The position numbers were made by a program, and so were the translations under genes. 64,000 nucleotides of DNA from CAVSRC01 sp963732845 (lineage in GTDB: Bacteria > Pseudomonadota > Alphaproteobacteria > Rhizobiales > Kaistiaceae), in assembly GCA_963732845.1 (NCBI GenBank), contig CAVTBE010000011.1:124001-188000 (forward strand). Reading direction: 5' to 3'. Shown piece after piece: positions 41,073-50,123 of the stretch. The notes under the pieces are model-generated. The model did no database searches. It was not told the DNA's origin and saw only the letters and a list, made by a program, of their open reading frames with translations. Position 1 is the stretch's first letter. The number at the start of each line of letters is the position of its first letter.

Positions 41073-41681
41073 TCAGGCGTTGTTAAGCAGCGCCATGCGG
41101 ACCAGCTCCGACAGGCTGCGGGCCTGCATCTTGGTCATCACATTGGCCCGGTACACCTCGACGGTGCGGGCGCTGATGCCGAGGTCGAAGGCGATGGTCT
41201 TGTTGGGGTGGCCGGCAACCAGCCCGTCGAGCACCTGCTGCTCGCGCGGCGACAGCGATGCGAGGCGCTCCTTGATCTCGGTCTTGAGCAGTTCCTGCTC
41301 GCTGTCGGCCCGGTTGCGGGAGAGCGCCATGCGCACCGAGGCCAGCAGCGCATCGTCGTCGAACGGCTTTTCGAGGAAATCGACGGCGCCGAGCTTCATC
41401 GCCTCGACGGCGAGCGGCACGTCGCCGTGCCCGGTCATCATGATCACCGGCAGTGCCACACCGTCTGCGGTGAGGCGGCGCAGCAGTTCCATCCCGTCGA
41501 TCTCGGGCATGCGCACGTCGGTGATGATGCAGCCGCCGGTTATCTGCGGCAGCGCCTTCAGGAAGGCGACCGCCGAATCGTAGACCTCGACCTCGACGTT
41601 GGCGGTCCCCAGCAGGAAGGCCAGGGATTCGCGCGCGTCGTCGTCGTCGTCGATGATGTGTACGACATCCTCACTCGCCAT
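41073..41681 (-). CDS. fixJ: Two-component response regulator FixJ
   Basis: A 202-residue transcription factor: N-terminal receiver (VHIIDDDDDARESLAFLL, phospho-acceptor Asp near 55 in CIITDVRMPEIDGMELL, FLEKPF) and a C-terminal LuxR/GerE helix-turn-helix (LSPREQQVLDGLVAGHPNKTIAFDLGISARTVEVYRANVMTKMQA). Phosphorylated by FixL when oxygen is low, it activates fixK. I place the start at ATG 41681; it overlaps the end of fixL by about 11 bases, so the pair is translationally coupled. A longer frame upstream is a shadow of fixL. Confidence 0.92.
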   Translation of the reverse strand: MASEDVVHIIDDDDDARESLAFLLGTANVEVEVYDSAVAFLKALPQITGGCIITDVRMPEIDGMELLRRLTADGVALPVIMMTGHGDVPLAVEAMKLGAVDFLEKPFDDDALLASVRMALSRNRADSEQELLKTEIKERLASLSPREQQVLDGLVAGHPNKTIAFDLGISARTVEVYRANVMTKMQARSLSELVRMALLNNA

Positions 41682-43200
41682 CGGCAATCTCCGCGATCTT
41701 GCCGCTGGCGAGCGTGAAACGGAACACCGTGCCGCCCGAGGGGTTGGGTTCCGCCCAGATCTCGCCGCCGTGAGACTGGATGATGGTGCGCGAAATCGAC
41801 AGGCCGACGCCCATGCCATGACGCTTGGTCGTGACAAACGGCTGGAAAAGCTGCCGGGTCACTTCCTCGGCAAGGCCCGGACCCGTGTCGGTAACGCTGA
41901 CCTCAACCATGTCATCCCCCGCCGGCGCCGTGGACAGCACCAATTCGCGCTCTTCCCCGTCGACCTCGACCATCGCTTCGATAGCGTTGCGCACGAGGTT
42001 GAGCAACACCTGTTGAACCTGCACCTTGTCGGCAAGCACCAGGTCGTGGCTGCGGTCGAACTGGAAGCGGACGCGCACGCCATGCTCCTTGGCGCCAACC
42101 AGGGCAAGGGCGCTGGCCTCCTCGATCAGCTTGGCAATGCTCTCAACCCGCCGCTCGCTCTCGCCGCGGCTGACGAAATCGCGCATGCGGCGGATGATGT
42201 CGCCGGCGCGCAGCGCCTGTTCGGCCGCCTTCTCCAGGGCATCGCGCAGGCGGCCCCAGCGCGCGTCGGCCTCGTGCTCCATCAGCCGGCGCGAGCCCTT
42301 GATGTAGTTGGCGATGGCCGACAGCGGCTGGTTCAGCTCGTGGGCGAGCGTCGAGGCCATCTCGCCCATGGCGGTCAGGCGCGAGATGTGGATCAGCTCC
42401 GACTGGAGCTCCTGCAGGCGGGCCTCGGTCTCCTGGCGCTGGGACAGGTCGCGCACGAAACCGGTGAAGAAGCGGCCATCGCCGGGGCGCATCTCGCCGA
42501 CGGCGAGCTCCATCGGGAAGGTCGAGCCGTCCTTGCGCTCGCCGACGACGATGCGGCCGATGCCGATGATGTGGCGCTCGCCGGTCTGCCGGTAACGGGT
42601 GAGGTAGCCGTCATGGGCCTCGCGATAGGGCGAGGGCATCAGCATGTTCACATTGCTGCCGATGGCTTCCTGCGCGCGATAGCCGAACAGCTGCTCGGCG
42701 GCGCTCGAGAACGACTGCATGATGCCGTTCTCGTCGATGACGATCATGGCGTCGGGAACGGTGTCGAGGATCGACTGGAGATGCGCCTCGCGGATCTCCA
42801 GTTCGCGCTGGCGATTGGCCGATTGCGCCCGGCTGCGCTTCAGCCGCGCGCCGAACCACGACATGGCGATGCCGACGAAGCCGAAGGCGACGATGTCGAC
42901 AACGCTGGTGGCGACGGCGAGCGGGGCGCCGCCGGAAAAAGCGATCGCGGCCACGAGGCTGAGAAGGGTGGCGGCAATCCCCGGGCCGAATCCGCCGATG
43001 CCGCCGGCGACCAGAACCGCCGGAACGAACAGCACCAACTGGAGGTTGCCGTGCAGCGGGGTATACAGCAGCAGACGGACGGCGACCGTCAGCGCCACGG
43101 CGGCGGCGGCGATGACATAGTCGCGGGCTGGTCCCGGGCTGAGCACGCGAACGGCCCCCTCTGGCCGAAGATTCGCCCGGTTTTCGGCGGTTATTCCCAT
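41671..43200 (-). CDS. fixL: Oxygen-sensing histidine kinase FixL
   Basis: A 509-residue membrane sensor kinase. Four helices (about 28-118) of the DUF4118 type, a PAS domain, then HisKA and HATPase domains. The PAS has the haem signature: proximal His near 196 in PYREAHDGYLTRYR and Arg near 216 in HIIGIGRIVVGERKDG, exactly 20 residues apart as in Bradyrhizobium FixL His200/Arg220. Phospho-acceptor His near 287 in STLAHELNQPLSAIANY; ATP-site blocks LLNLVRNAIEAM and DTGPGL, and GVGLSISRTI. It autophosphorylates when haem loses oxygen and passes phosphate to FixJ. Divergent from fixK. Confidence 0.93.
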   Translation of the reverse strand: MGITAENRANLRPEGAVRVLSPGPARDYVIAAAAVALTVAVRLLLYTPLHGNLQLVLFVPAVLVAGGIGGFGPGIAATLLSLVAAIAFSGGAPLAVATSVVDIVAFGFVGIAMSWFGARLKRSRAQSANRQRELEIREAHLQSILDTVPDAMIVIDENGIMQSFSSAAEQLFGYRAQEAIGSNVNMLMPSPYREAHDGYLTRYRQTGERHIIGIGRIVVGERKDGSTFPMELAVGEMRPGDGRFFTGFVRDLSQRQETEARLQELQSELIHISRLTAMGEMASTLAHELNQPLSAIANYIKGSRRLMEHEADARWGRLRDALEKAAEQALRAGDIIRRMRDFVSRGESERRVESIAKLIEEASALALVGAKEHGVRVRFQFDRSHDLVLADKVQVQQVLLNLVRNAIEAMVEVDGEERELVLSTAPAGDDMVEVSVTDTGPGLAEEVTRQLFQPFVTTKRHGMGVGLSISRTIIQSHGGEIWAEPNPSGGTVFRFTLASGKIAEIADGE

Positions 43201-43233
43201 GGATTGAGCCTGTTAAGGATCGTTACAGAATGC

Positions 43234-43253
43234 CTACGTAGTAGCCCGTAGGG
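43234..43253 (+). promoter_or_regulatory. Candidate FixJ-binding site before fixK
   Basis: CTACGTAGTAGCCCGTAGGG lies 64-83 bases before the fixK start. CTACGTAG differs by one base from the FixJ core GTAMGTAG as I recall it, and a second GTAG follows. Position suits activation of fixK by phosphorylated FixJ. Confidence 0.4.
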
Positions 43254-43316
43254 ACATTACCCGAATTTTGCGGAGTCCCGCCCGCTGTTAGCTAATCCCT
43301 GCGACAAAACGAACGA

Positions 43317-44015
43317 ATGGAGCGGGTCATGCTGATGCAGAAGTCGGGCGATATTGCCACCAACAAGCCGGTGCTGCCGATTCCTGCGGGCATGCCGGAG
43401 GTCAACGTACTGGCTGATACCTTCGCCGTCATGGGCGCGGCCATGCGATTCGAGCACAATTCAGAGATTTTCGGCGAAGGCGAGCCGGCCGACTACTTCT
43501 ACAGGGTCGTCCGTGGCGCGGTGCGGACCTACAAGCTTCTCAACGACGGCCGCCGCCAGATCAGCGCCTTCCACCTCGCCGGCGACATCTTCGGGATCGA
43601 GGCCGGCAACGAGCACCGTTTCACCGCCGATGCCATCGCTGATTCGACCGTCCTGGTTATCAAGCGCACCACCCTGATGGCGCTGGCCAGCCGCGACAGC
43701 GACATCGCCAGCGGCCTGTGGGCGCAGGCGACCGGCGACCTGCTCAGGGCGCAGGACCACATGCTGCTGCTCGGGCGCAAGAACGCGCATGAGCGCGTCG
43801 CCAGCTTCCTGCTCGAAATGTCGGAGCGCAGTGCCGGCCCGCAGAGCGTCGAGCTGCCGATGTCGCGCCAGGATATCGCCGATTATCTCGGCCTGACCAT
43901 CGAGACGGTGTCGCGCACGCTGACCCTGCTCGAGAACGAGGCGGCGATCGAGCTGCCGACGTCCCGCCGCATCCTCCTGCGCGACCCGGCCGCGCTGCGC
44001 CGTCTCAACGCCTGA
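43317..44015 (+). CDS. fixK: Crp/Fnr-family regulator FixK
   Basis: A 232-residue Crp/Fnr regulator. Cyclic-nucleotide-binding-like domain (IFGEGEPADYFYRVVRGAVRTYKLLNDGRRQISAFHLAGDIFGIEAG), long dimerisation helix, and an Fnr-type helix-turn-helix with recognition helix MSRQDIADYLGLTIETVSRTLTLLE. The Glu and Ser-Arg of ETVSR read TTGA half-sites. It has no cysteine anywhere, so neither an Fnr-type iron-sulfur cluster nor the redox Cys of Bradyrhizobium FixK2 is possible. It is divergent from fixL, 116 bases apart, which is the standard FixLJ-K arrangement. Confidence 0.9.
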   Translation: MERVMLMQKSGDIATNKPVLPIPAGMPEVNVLADTFAVMGAAMRFEHNSEIFGEGEPADYFYRVVRGAVRTYKLLNDGRRQISAFHLAGDIFGIEAGNEHRFTADAIADSTVLVIKRTTLMALASRDSDIASGLWAQATGDLLRAQDHMLLLGRKNAHERVASFLLEMSERSAGPQSVELPMSRQDIADYLGLTIETVSRTLTLLENEAAIELPTSRRILLRDPAALRRLNA

Positions 44016-44134
44016 GGCAGCGGCGTCCCGGGGCGGGGGACAGGGGCTGGAAAGCGGCTTGTGCCGGCCGGTGAAACCGGTCGAGCGGCAGACCATATAA
44101 AGGTCAGTCGTCTTCAACACGAGCCGAGGATGCC

Positions 44135-44581
44135 ATGCCCAAGGTCGCCATAGCTCCGGACAGCTGGGTGGTCGTTTGCGACGGCCGCAAGTGGTTGATT
44201 TTCCAAAACAAAGGGGATGCGGACCACCCCAATCTGGTGACTCTTGAGGAGCGCACGGACGTGAATCCGCCGACGCGCGAGCAGGGCACCGACCGGCCTG
44301 GGCGCTCGCATCAGTCGGTGGGCAGCGGCCGCAGTGCCGTTGGCCAGACCGACTGGCACGATCAGGCCGAGCAGGATTTCCTTGCCGCGCTCGCCCAGCG
44401 CCTCGACAAGGCGGTGCAGGCCGGCGAAGTCCGCGGCATCGTGCTGGTGGCCTCGCCGCGCGCATTGGGTATGATCCGCCCGCAACTTTCGGCCGCGGTG
44501 GCGAAGCTGGTGCACGGCGAGGTCGCCAAGGACTATGCCGGCATGCCGGTCGACCGGATCGAGAAACAGCTGAGCGGCTGA
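44135..44581 (+). CDS. Host_attach family protein (baeRF-like)
   Basis: A 148-residue cytoplasmic protein of the Host_attach family (PF10116 type): WVVVCDGRKWLIFQNKG at the N-terminus, a polar centre with RSHQSVGSGRSAVGQTDWHDQAEQDFLAALAQRL, and GIVLVASPRALGMIRPQLSAAVAKLV. The family was named from Agrobacterium attachment mutants, and the fold relates to archaeal release factor eRF1, so a ribosome-related role is more plausible. Start ATG 44135. It precedes the ABC exporter operon by 41 bases; co-transcription is possible. Confidence 0.82.
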   Translation: MPKVAIAPDSWVVVCDGRKWLIFQNKGDADHPNLVTLEERTDVNPPTREQGTDRPGRSHQSVGSGRSAVGQTDWHDQAEQDFLAALAQRLDKAVQAGEVRGIVLVASPRALGMIRPQLSAAVAKLVHGEVAKDYAGMPVDRIEKQLSG

Positions 44582-44622
44582 CACCGCCAGTGAAAAGGCC
44601 CACGGTCGGGGGACGATCGGCG

Positions 44623-45357
<735 letters not shown>

Positions 45358-45362
45358 CCGGC

Positions 45363-47726
45363 ATGCGCGCGCTCGACCGCAAGCTCATCCGCGATCTGAA
45401 GCGCCTGTGGGCGCAGTCGCTTGCCATCGCGCTGGTCATGGCCTGCGGCGTCGCCACGCTGATCCTGGCCATCGGCACCTACCAGTCGCTCGACGAGACG
45501 CGCTCGGCCTATTACGAGCGTTACCGCTTCGGCGACATTTTCGCCTCGGCGACGCGGGCGCCCAATTTGCTCGGCCGCCAGATCGCCGCGATCGACGGCG
45601 TGGCGGCGGTCGAAACGCGGGTTGCGAGCCCCGTCATCCTCGACATTCCCGGCCTGCGCGAGCCGGCCACGGGGCTGGTGATCTCGATCCCCGAGAGCGG
45701 CGACATCGCCGTCAACGACGTCTTCCTGCGCCAGGGGCGGCTGCCCGGCAGCGCCCGCGGCAACGAGGTCGCGATCAACTGGAACTTCGCCCAGGCGCAT
45801 CACTTCACCGTCGGTTCCGACTTCGAGGCGATCGTCAACGGCTCGAAGATCCGGCTCACCGTCGTCGGCATCGTGCTGTCGCCGGAATACATCTACGCGC
45901 TGGGCCCCGGCGACATGATGCCCGACAACCGCCGCTTCGGCGTGCTGTGGATGCAGGACAAGGTGCTGGCGCCGCTGTTCAATCTCGACGGGGCGTTCAA
46001 TTCGGTCAGCCTGCGCCTGCTGCCCGGCGCCAGCGAGAGCAGCGTCATCGAGGCGCTCGACAGTCTGCTCGAGCCCTATGGCGGCACCGGCGCCTATGGC
46101 CGCAAGGACCAGCTCTCCAACGCCTTCCTCGACAGCGAACTGGTTCAGCTCAAGGGCATGGCGGAGATCATCCCGCCGATCTTCCTGGCGGTCTCCGCCT
46201 TCCTCATCAACATGACCCTGTCGCGGCTGATCTCGCTGGAGCGCGAACTGATCGGCCTCTTGAAGGCGCTGGGCTATAGTCGCTTCGCCGTCGTCTGGCA
46301 CTATCTCAAGCTGGTGCTGGCGATCGCAGCCATCGGCACGGCCCTCGGCATCGGCCTCGGCACCTGGCTCGGCCGCGGCCTGACGCGGCTCTATGCCGAG
46401 TTCTACAGCTTCCCCTTCCTGATCTTCCGCGAGACCGCCATCGTCTACCTGATCGCCATCGGCATCAGCTTCGCCGCGGCCATCCTCGGCGCGCTGCGGG
46501 CGGTGTCGACGGCCTTCGCACTGCCCGCGGCGGTTGCCATGCGGCCGCCGGCGCCGCCGGTCTATCACCGGGCACTCGGCGGGATGTTCGGCGGCCGGCG
46601 CCTCTTCTCGCAGCTCACCACCATGGCGCTGCGCCATGTCGTGCGCCACCCGGTACGCTCGACGCTGACCGCCGTCGGCATCGCCTTCTCGGTGGCGCTG
46701 GTCGAGGTGGCGCTGGGCACGATGGATTCGGTCGAGGCGATGCTCGACGCGGTCTACTATCGAACCGACCGCCAGGACGCGACGCTCGCCTTCAACACGC
46801 CGCGGCCGCCCGCGGTGGTGCAGGCGGCCCTGAACCTCCCCGGCGTGATGACCGCGGAGCCTTATCTCGATCATCCCGTGCGCCTCTCCAACGGCCACTA
46901 TTCGCGCAAGCTCGGCATCACCGGCAAACCGCCGGGGACCGACTTGAGCCGCGTGCTCGATCTCAACCTGAAGCCGGTGATCCTGCCGCCCGACGGCCTG
47001 GCGCTCGGCGACCGCGTCGCCCAGATCCTTCACGTCCACGTCGGCGACATGGTGCGGGTGACGCTGCTCGACGGCGACCGGCGCACCGTCGAGGCGCCGG
47101 TGACGCAGATCATCCAGAGCTATATCGGGCTGGTGGTCTACATGGACATCGACGCGCTGGCGCGGCTGGCGGGCACCGGCCCGCGCGTCTCCGGCGTCCA
47201 TATCGCGCTCGATTCGGCCAGGCTCGACGACCTCTACGCCGCCGTGAAGAAAACGCCGCAGATCAGTGCCGTGGCGCTGCAGACCGTATCGCGCCAGCGC
47301 ATGCAGGAGACCATGCAGCAGAACATGAACATCTCGCTGTTCGTCTATTTCGCCCTGGCCGTGATCATCGCCTTCGGCGTCGTCTACAACAGCGCCCGCA
47401 TCCAGCTGTCCGAAAGGGCGCGCGAGCTTGCCTCGCTGCGCGTGCTCGGCTTCCGGCGGGCGGAAGTCTCCAACATCCTGTTCATCGAGGTCGGGGTCGT
47501 CGTCGCGCTGGCCCAGCCGATCGGCTGGCTGGTGGGCACCGGCTTCGGCTGGCTGATCACCCAGAGCCTGGCAACCGACATCTTTCGGGTGCCGTTCGTC
47601 ATCGAACTCAGGACCTATGCCGTCGGCAGCCTGGTGGTCGCCGCAGCCGCGCTGGTCTCGGCTGCCATCGTCCGCCGCCGCGTCGACCGGCTCGACCTCA
47701 TCCGGGTCCTCAAGACGCGGGAGTGA
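45363..47726 (+). CDS. ABC exporter permease with two FtsX domains
   Basis: Inner-membrane protein of about 787 residues: a first helix near 15-37, a MacB-like periplasmic domain, three helices of an FtsX domain near 275-400, then a second helix/periplasmic domain and a second FtsX triplet at the C-terminus (ending RVDRLDLIRVLKTRE). The double-FtsX form works as a self-paired permease, unlike MacB. ATG 45363 is preferred; ATG 45351, overlapping the ATPase stop, is the alternative. Works by mechanotransmission with the HlyD-type adaptor that follows 8 bases later. No TolC gene is nearby. Confidence 0.85.
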   Translation: MRALDRKLIRDLKRLWAQSLAIALVMACGVATLILAIGTYQSLDETRSAYYERYRFGDIFASATRAPNLLGRQIAAIDGVAAVETRVASPVILDIPGLREPATGLVISIPESGDIAVNDVFLRQGRLPGSARGNEVAINWNFAQAHHFTVGSDFEAIVNGSKIRLTVVGIVLSPEYIYALGPGDMMPDNRRFGVLWMQDKVLAPLFNLDGAFNSVSLRLLPGASESSVIEALDSLLEPYGGTGAYGRKDQLSNAFLDSELVQLKGMAEIIPPIFLAVSAFLINMTLSRLISLERELIGLLKALGYSRFAVVWHYLKLVLAIAAIGTALGIGLGTWLGRGLTRLYAEFYSFPFLIFRETAIVYLIAIGISFAAAILGALRAVSTAFALPAAVAMRPPAPPVYHRALGGMFGGRRLFSQLTTMALRHVVRHPVRSTLTAVGIAFSVALVEVALGTMDSVEAMLDAVYYRTDRQDATLAFNTPRPPAVVQAALNLPGVMTAEPYLDHPVRLSNGHYSRKLGITGKPPGTDLSRVLDLNLKPVILPPDGLALGDRVAQILHVHVGDMVRVTLLDGDRRTVEAPVTQIIQSYIGLVVYMDIDALARLAGTGPRVSGVHIALDSARLDDLYAAVKKTPQISAVALQTVSRQRMQETMQQNMNISLFVYFALAVIIAFGVVYNSARIQLSERARELASLRVLGFRRAEVSNILFIEVGVVVALAQPIGWLVGTGFGWLITQSLATDIFRVPFVIELRTYAVGSLVVAAAALVSAAIVRRRVDRLDLIRVLKTRE

Positions 47727-47733
47727 ATGAAAC

Positions 47734-48963
47734 ATGCTTGCCACCTGGATCAAGCGCATCCTGACGATCTTCGTCGTCGTCGTCGTCGTCGGGGTGGTCG
47801 TCTATGCGCTCATGCCGGCGCCGGTCGGCATCGATATCGCGGTGATCGAGCGCGGACCGCTGGAGGTGACGGTGGACGAGGAGGGTGTCGCCGAGATCCG
47901 CGATGTCTTCCGGGTGTCGGCACCGATCGCCGGCAAGCTCAACCGCATCCCGGTGCATGTCGGCGACAGGGTCAGCAAGGACGGGGAGGCGGTCGCCGCC
48001 ATCCAGCCGGCGGAGCCGTCGCTGCTCGACGTGCGCACCCAGCGCGAGCTGCAGGCGGCGGCGGATGCGGCCCGGGCGGCGGTGGGATTGGCCGAGGCAC
48101 AGGTGACCAGCGCCGAGGCGAGCGAGCGGCTGGCGAGTTCCGACCTCGATCGCGCCCAGCAGCTTGCCGAGAAGGGGGCGATTTCGACGCGGGCGCTGGA
48201 AAAGGCGGTCACCGACCTCGACACCGCCCATGCCGCCGTCGCGCAGGCCAAGGCCAATCTGGCGCTGCGCCAGAGCGAGCTGGCCAGCGCCGAGGCGCAT
48301 CTGATCCAGCCGGGCGCATCCGTCGCCGACAGCGGCAAGGCCGACTGCTGCGTGCCGGTGATGTCGCCGATCGACGGCGTCGTGCTCAAACTCCTGGTCG
48401 AGAGCGAGCAGGTGGTCGCCGCCGGCACGCCGCTGGTCGAGATCGGCGATCCCAAGAACATGGAGGTGGTGGTCCACCTGCTGTCGTCCGATGCGGTCGA
48501 GATCGCGCCGGGGGCGCCGGCGACGCTGACCGACTGGGGCGGCGCCGGCGCGCTCAATGCTCATGTCCGCCGCATCGATCCGGCCGCCTACACCAAGGTG
48601 TCGGCGCTCGGCGTCGAGGAACAGCGGGTCGACGCCACGCTCGACATCGACGACCCCCACGACACCTGGAAGGGGCTCGGCCACGAATACCGGGTGATGG
48701 CCCATATCCGCACATGGAAGGGCGGCGACGTGGTCAAGGTGCCGGTCGGGGCGCTCTTCCGGCGCGGCGCCGACTGGAACGTCTTCCGCGTCGTCGACGG
48801 CAAGGCCGTGCTCACCACGCTCCTGATCGGCCACCGCAACACCCATTACGCCGAGGTCGTGGGCGGGCTGTCGGCGGGCGATACGATCGCCCTCCACCCC
48901 AGCGACCAGGTGAAGGACGGCGTCTCGGTCGCGCCGCGGCCCGACGAAACCGGCCAGGGTTGA
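47734..48963 (+). CDS. HlyD/MacA-family periplasmic adaptor
   Basis: Membrane fusion protein of 409 residues. One N-terminal helix (about 6-27), a barrel-sandwich half (VSAPIAGKLNRIPVHVGDRVSKDGEAV), a coiled-coil hairpin of about 100 residues (rich in Ala/Glu/Arg, 85-185) and the returning barrel half (VPVMSPIDGVVLKLLVESEQVV), then beta-barrel and membrane-proximal domains. It bridges the ABC permease to an outer-membrane channel. Third gene of the exporter operon (ATPase, permease, adaptor). Fits DevB/MacA-type systems; substrate unknown. Confidence 0.87.
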   Translation: MLATWIKRILTIFVVVVVVGVVVYALMPAPVGIDIAVIERGPLEVTVDEEGVAEIRDVFRVSAPIAGKLNRIPVHVGDRVSKDGEAVAAIQPAEPSLLDVRTQRELQAAADAARAAVGLAEAQVTSAEASERLASSDLDRAQQLAEKGAISTRALEKAVTDLDTAHAAVAQAKANLALRQSELASAEAHLIQPGASVADSGKADCCVPVMSPIDGVVLKLLVESEQVVAAGTPLVEIGDPKNMEVVVHLLSSDAVEIAPGAPATLTDWGGAGALNAHVRRIDPAAYTKVSALGVEEQRVDATLDIDDPHDTWKGLGHEYRVMAHIRTWKGGDVVKVPVGALFRRGADWNVFRVVDGKAVLTTLLIGHRNTHYAEVVGGLSAGDTIALHPSDQVKDGVSVAPRPDETGQG

Positions 48964-49033
48964 TGGGAGTCAAGGCGCGGCGCGTGGTTTGCGGCGATGA
49001 CGTGCTGCGATCGATAAGCGAATGGAGACGAAG

Positions 49034-49402
49034 ATGAGTATGGATTGTGCACAGGCCGCGGACGACGTCGTCCAGTCCTCGGTGGCCCTGACCAAGGGCA
49101 TCCCGGAGGCGATGGCCGGCTTTGCCGAGCTCGGCAAGGGTGCATACGCCGACAAGGTTCTGAGCCGCAAGTTCAAGGAACTGATCGCGCTGGCGCTCGG
49201 CGTGGCGGCGCGCTGCGACGGCTGCGTCGCCTACCATGCCAAGAAGGTGGCCGATCTCGGCGCCACCCGTGAAGAGGTTCTCGAGACCCTCGGCGTCTGC
49301 GTCCAGATGGGCGGCGGGCCGTCGATGGTCTATGGTGGCGAGGCGCTGAGGGCCTACGACTGTTTCATTGCCGAGAAACAGGCAAAGAAGACCGCAGCCT
49401 GA
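49034..49402 (+). CDS. Carboxymuconolactone decarboxylase/AhpD-like protein
   Basis: A 122-residue alkylhydroperoxidase D-like protein. The redox motif CDGCVAYHAKKV (CxxC plus His) near 57-68 is the AhpD active site; it reduces peroxides with a dithiol or acts in protein disulfide relay. Helical throughout, the usual length for single-domain CMD proteins. Start ATG 49034 is 5-8 bases after GGAG; ATG 49022 is the alternative. It lies after the exporter operon on the same strand, 70 bases away. Confidence 0.83.
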   Translation: MSMDCAQAADDVVQSSVALTKGIPEAMAGFAELGKGAYADKVLSRKFKELIALALGVAARCDGCVAYHAKKVADLGATREEVLETLGVCVQMGGGPSMVYGGEALRAYDCFIAEKQAKKTAA

Positions 49403-49428
49403 TCATTCGGGGCGAAGATGGTGCGCGC

Positions 49429-49483
49429 GGGCACGGCCGTCTCCTTGCGGTCGTGCCCGTAGAGCCTTGTCCGACAAGGCTCT
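49429..49483. terminator. Two hairpins after the AhpD-like gene
   Basis: GGGCACG 49429-49435 with CGTGCCC 49452-49458, then AGAGCCTTGTC 49461-49471 with GACAAGGCTCT 49473-49483 (perfect, almost loopless). Probably transcription end or mRNA-stabilising structures; no T tract. Confidence 0.45.
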
Positions 49484-49556
49484 GCCTTCCGTCGGGCGGG
49501 GAATCCCTTTATTGCTGCCGTGACCCTGGCACCCGCCACCCCGGAGACACCGAGAC

Positions 49557-49970
49557 GTGACGAACATCCGCATCCAGGCCGGCCCTTTCAGCTTCGAGGC
49601 GCGTTTCGAGGAGGCGGCGGCGCCGAAGACCTGCGCCAAGTTCCAGAGCCTGCTGCCCTACAAGGAGCGCATCATCCATGTGCGCTGGAGCGGCGAGGGC
49701 TGCTGGATACCGCTCGGCGACCTCGATCTCGGCCTTGGCTTCGAGAACAACACCAGCTACCCGGCGCCGGGCGAGATCATCCTCTACCCCGGCGGCATCA
49801 GCGAGACCGAGATCCTGCTCGCCTATGGCGGGGTGCATTTCGCCAGCAAGGTCGGGCAGCTTGCCGGTAATCATTTCCTTACCATCACCAAGGGCCGGGA
49901 GAATCTATTGGCACTGGGGAAGCTCTGTCTGTGGGAAGGTGCGCAGGACATCCTCTTCGAACGCCTTTGA
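49557..49970 (+). CDS. DUF3830 family protein (cyclophilin-like fold)
   Basis: A 137-residue cytoplasmic protein starting with GTG. The DUF3830 pattern is clear: IRIQAGPFSFEARFEEAAAPKTCAKFQSLLP, HVRWSGEGCWIPLGDLD, and PGEIILYPGGISETEILLAYGG. The fold is predicted to be cyclophilin-like; function unknown. It is often found near transporters and amidohydrolases. It stands alone here, with about 150-base gaps on each side. Confidence 0.75.
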   Translation: MTNIRIQAGPFSFEARFEEAAAPKTCAKFQSLLPYKERIIHVRWSGEGCWIPLGDLDLGLGFENNTSYPAPGEIILYPGGISETEILLAYGGVHFASKVGQLAGNHFLTITKGRENLLALGKLCLWEGAQDILFERL

Positions 49971-50123
49971 AAGCCGTTCTTCTTGCCCGGTTGCGACATT
50001 CTGTGAAGACCTATCGGCAAGTTCAACACTCGACATTCGCCGATTCAATCCCTAAGTCATGAGTGTCGGCCTTCGGGGCACTGATTCGGCCGTCTTTTCC
50101 GCTATCGTTATCGAGAGTTCGCA

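Noticed and set aside
41599..43251. A 550-residue plus-strand frame over fixL
   Set aside because: Antisense to fixL, which has haem-PAS, HisKA and HATPase motifs; the other frame has none.
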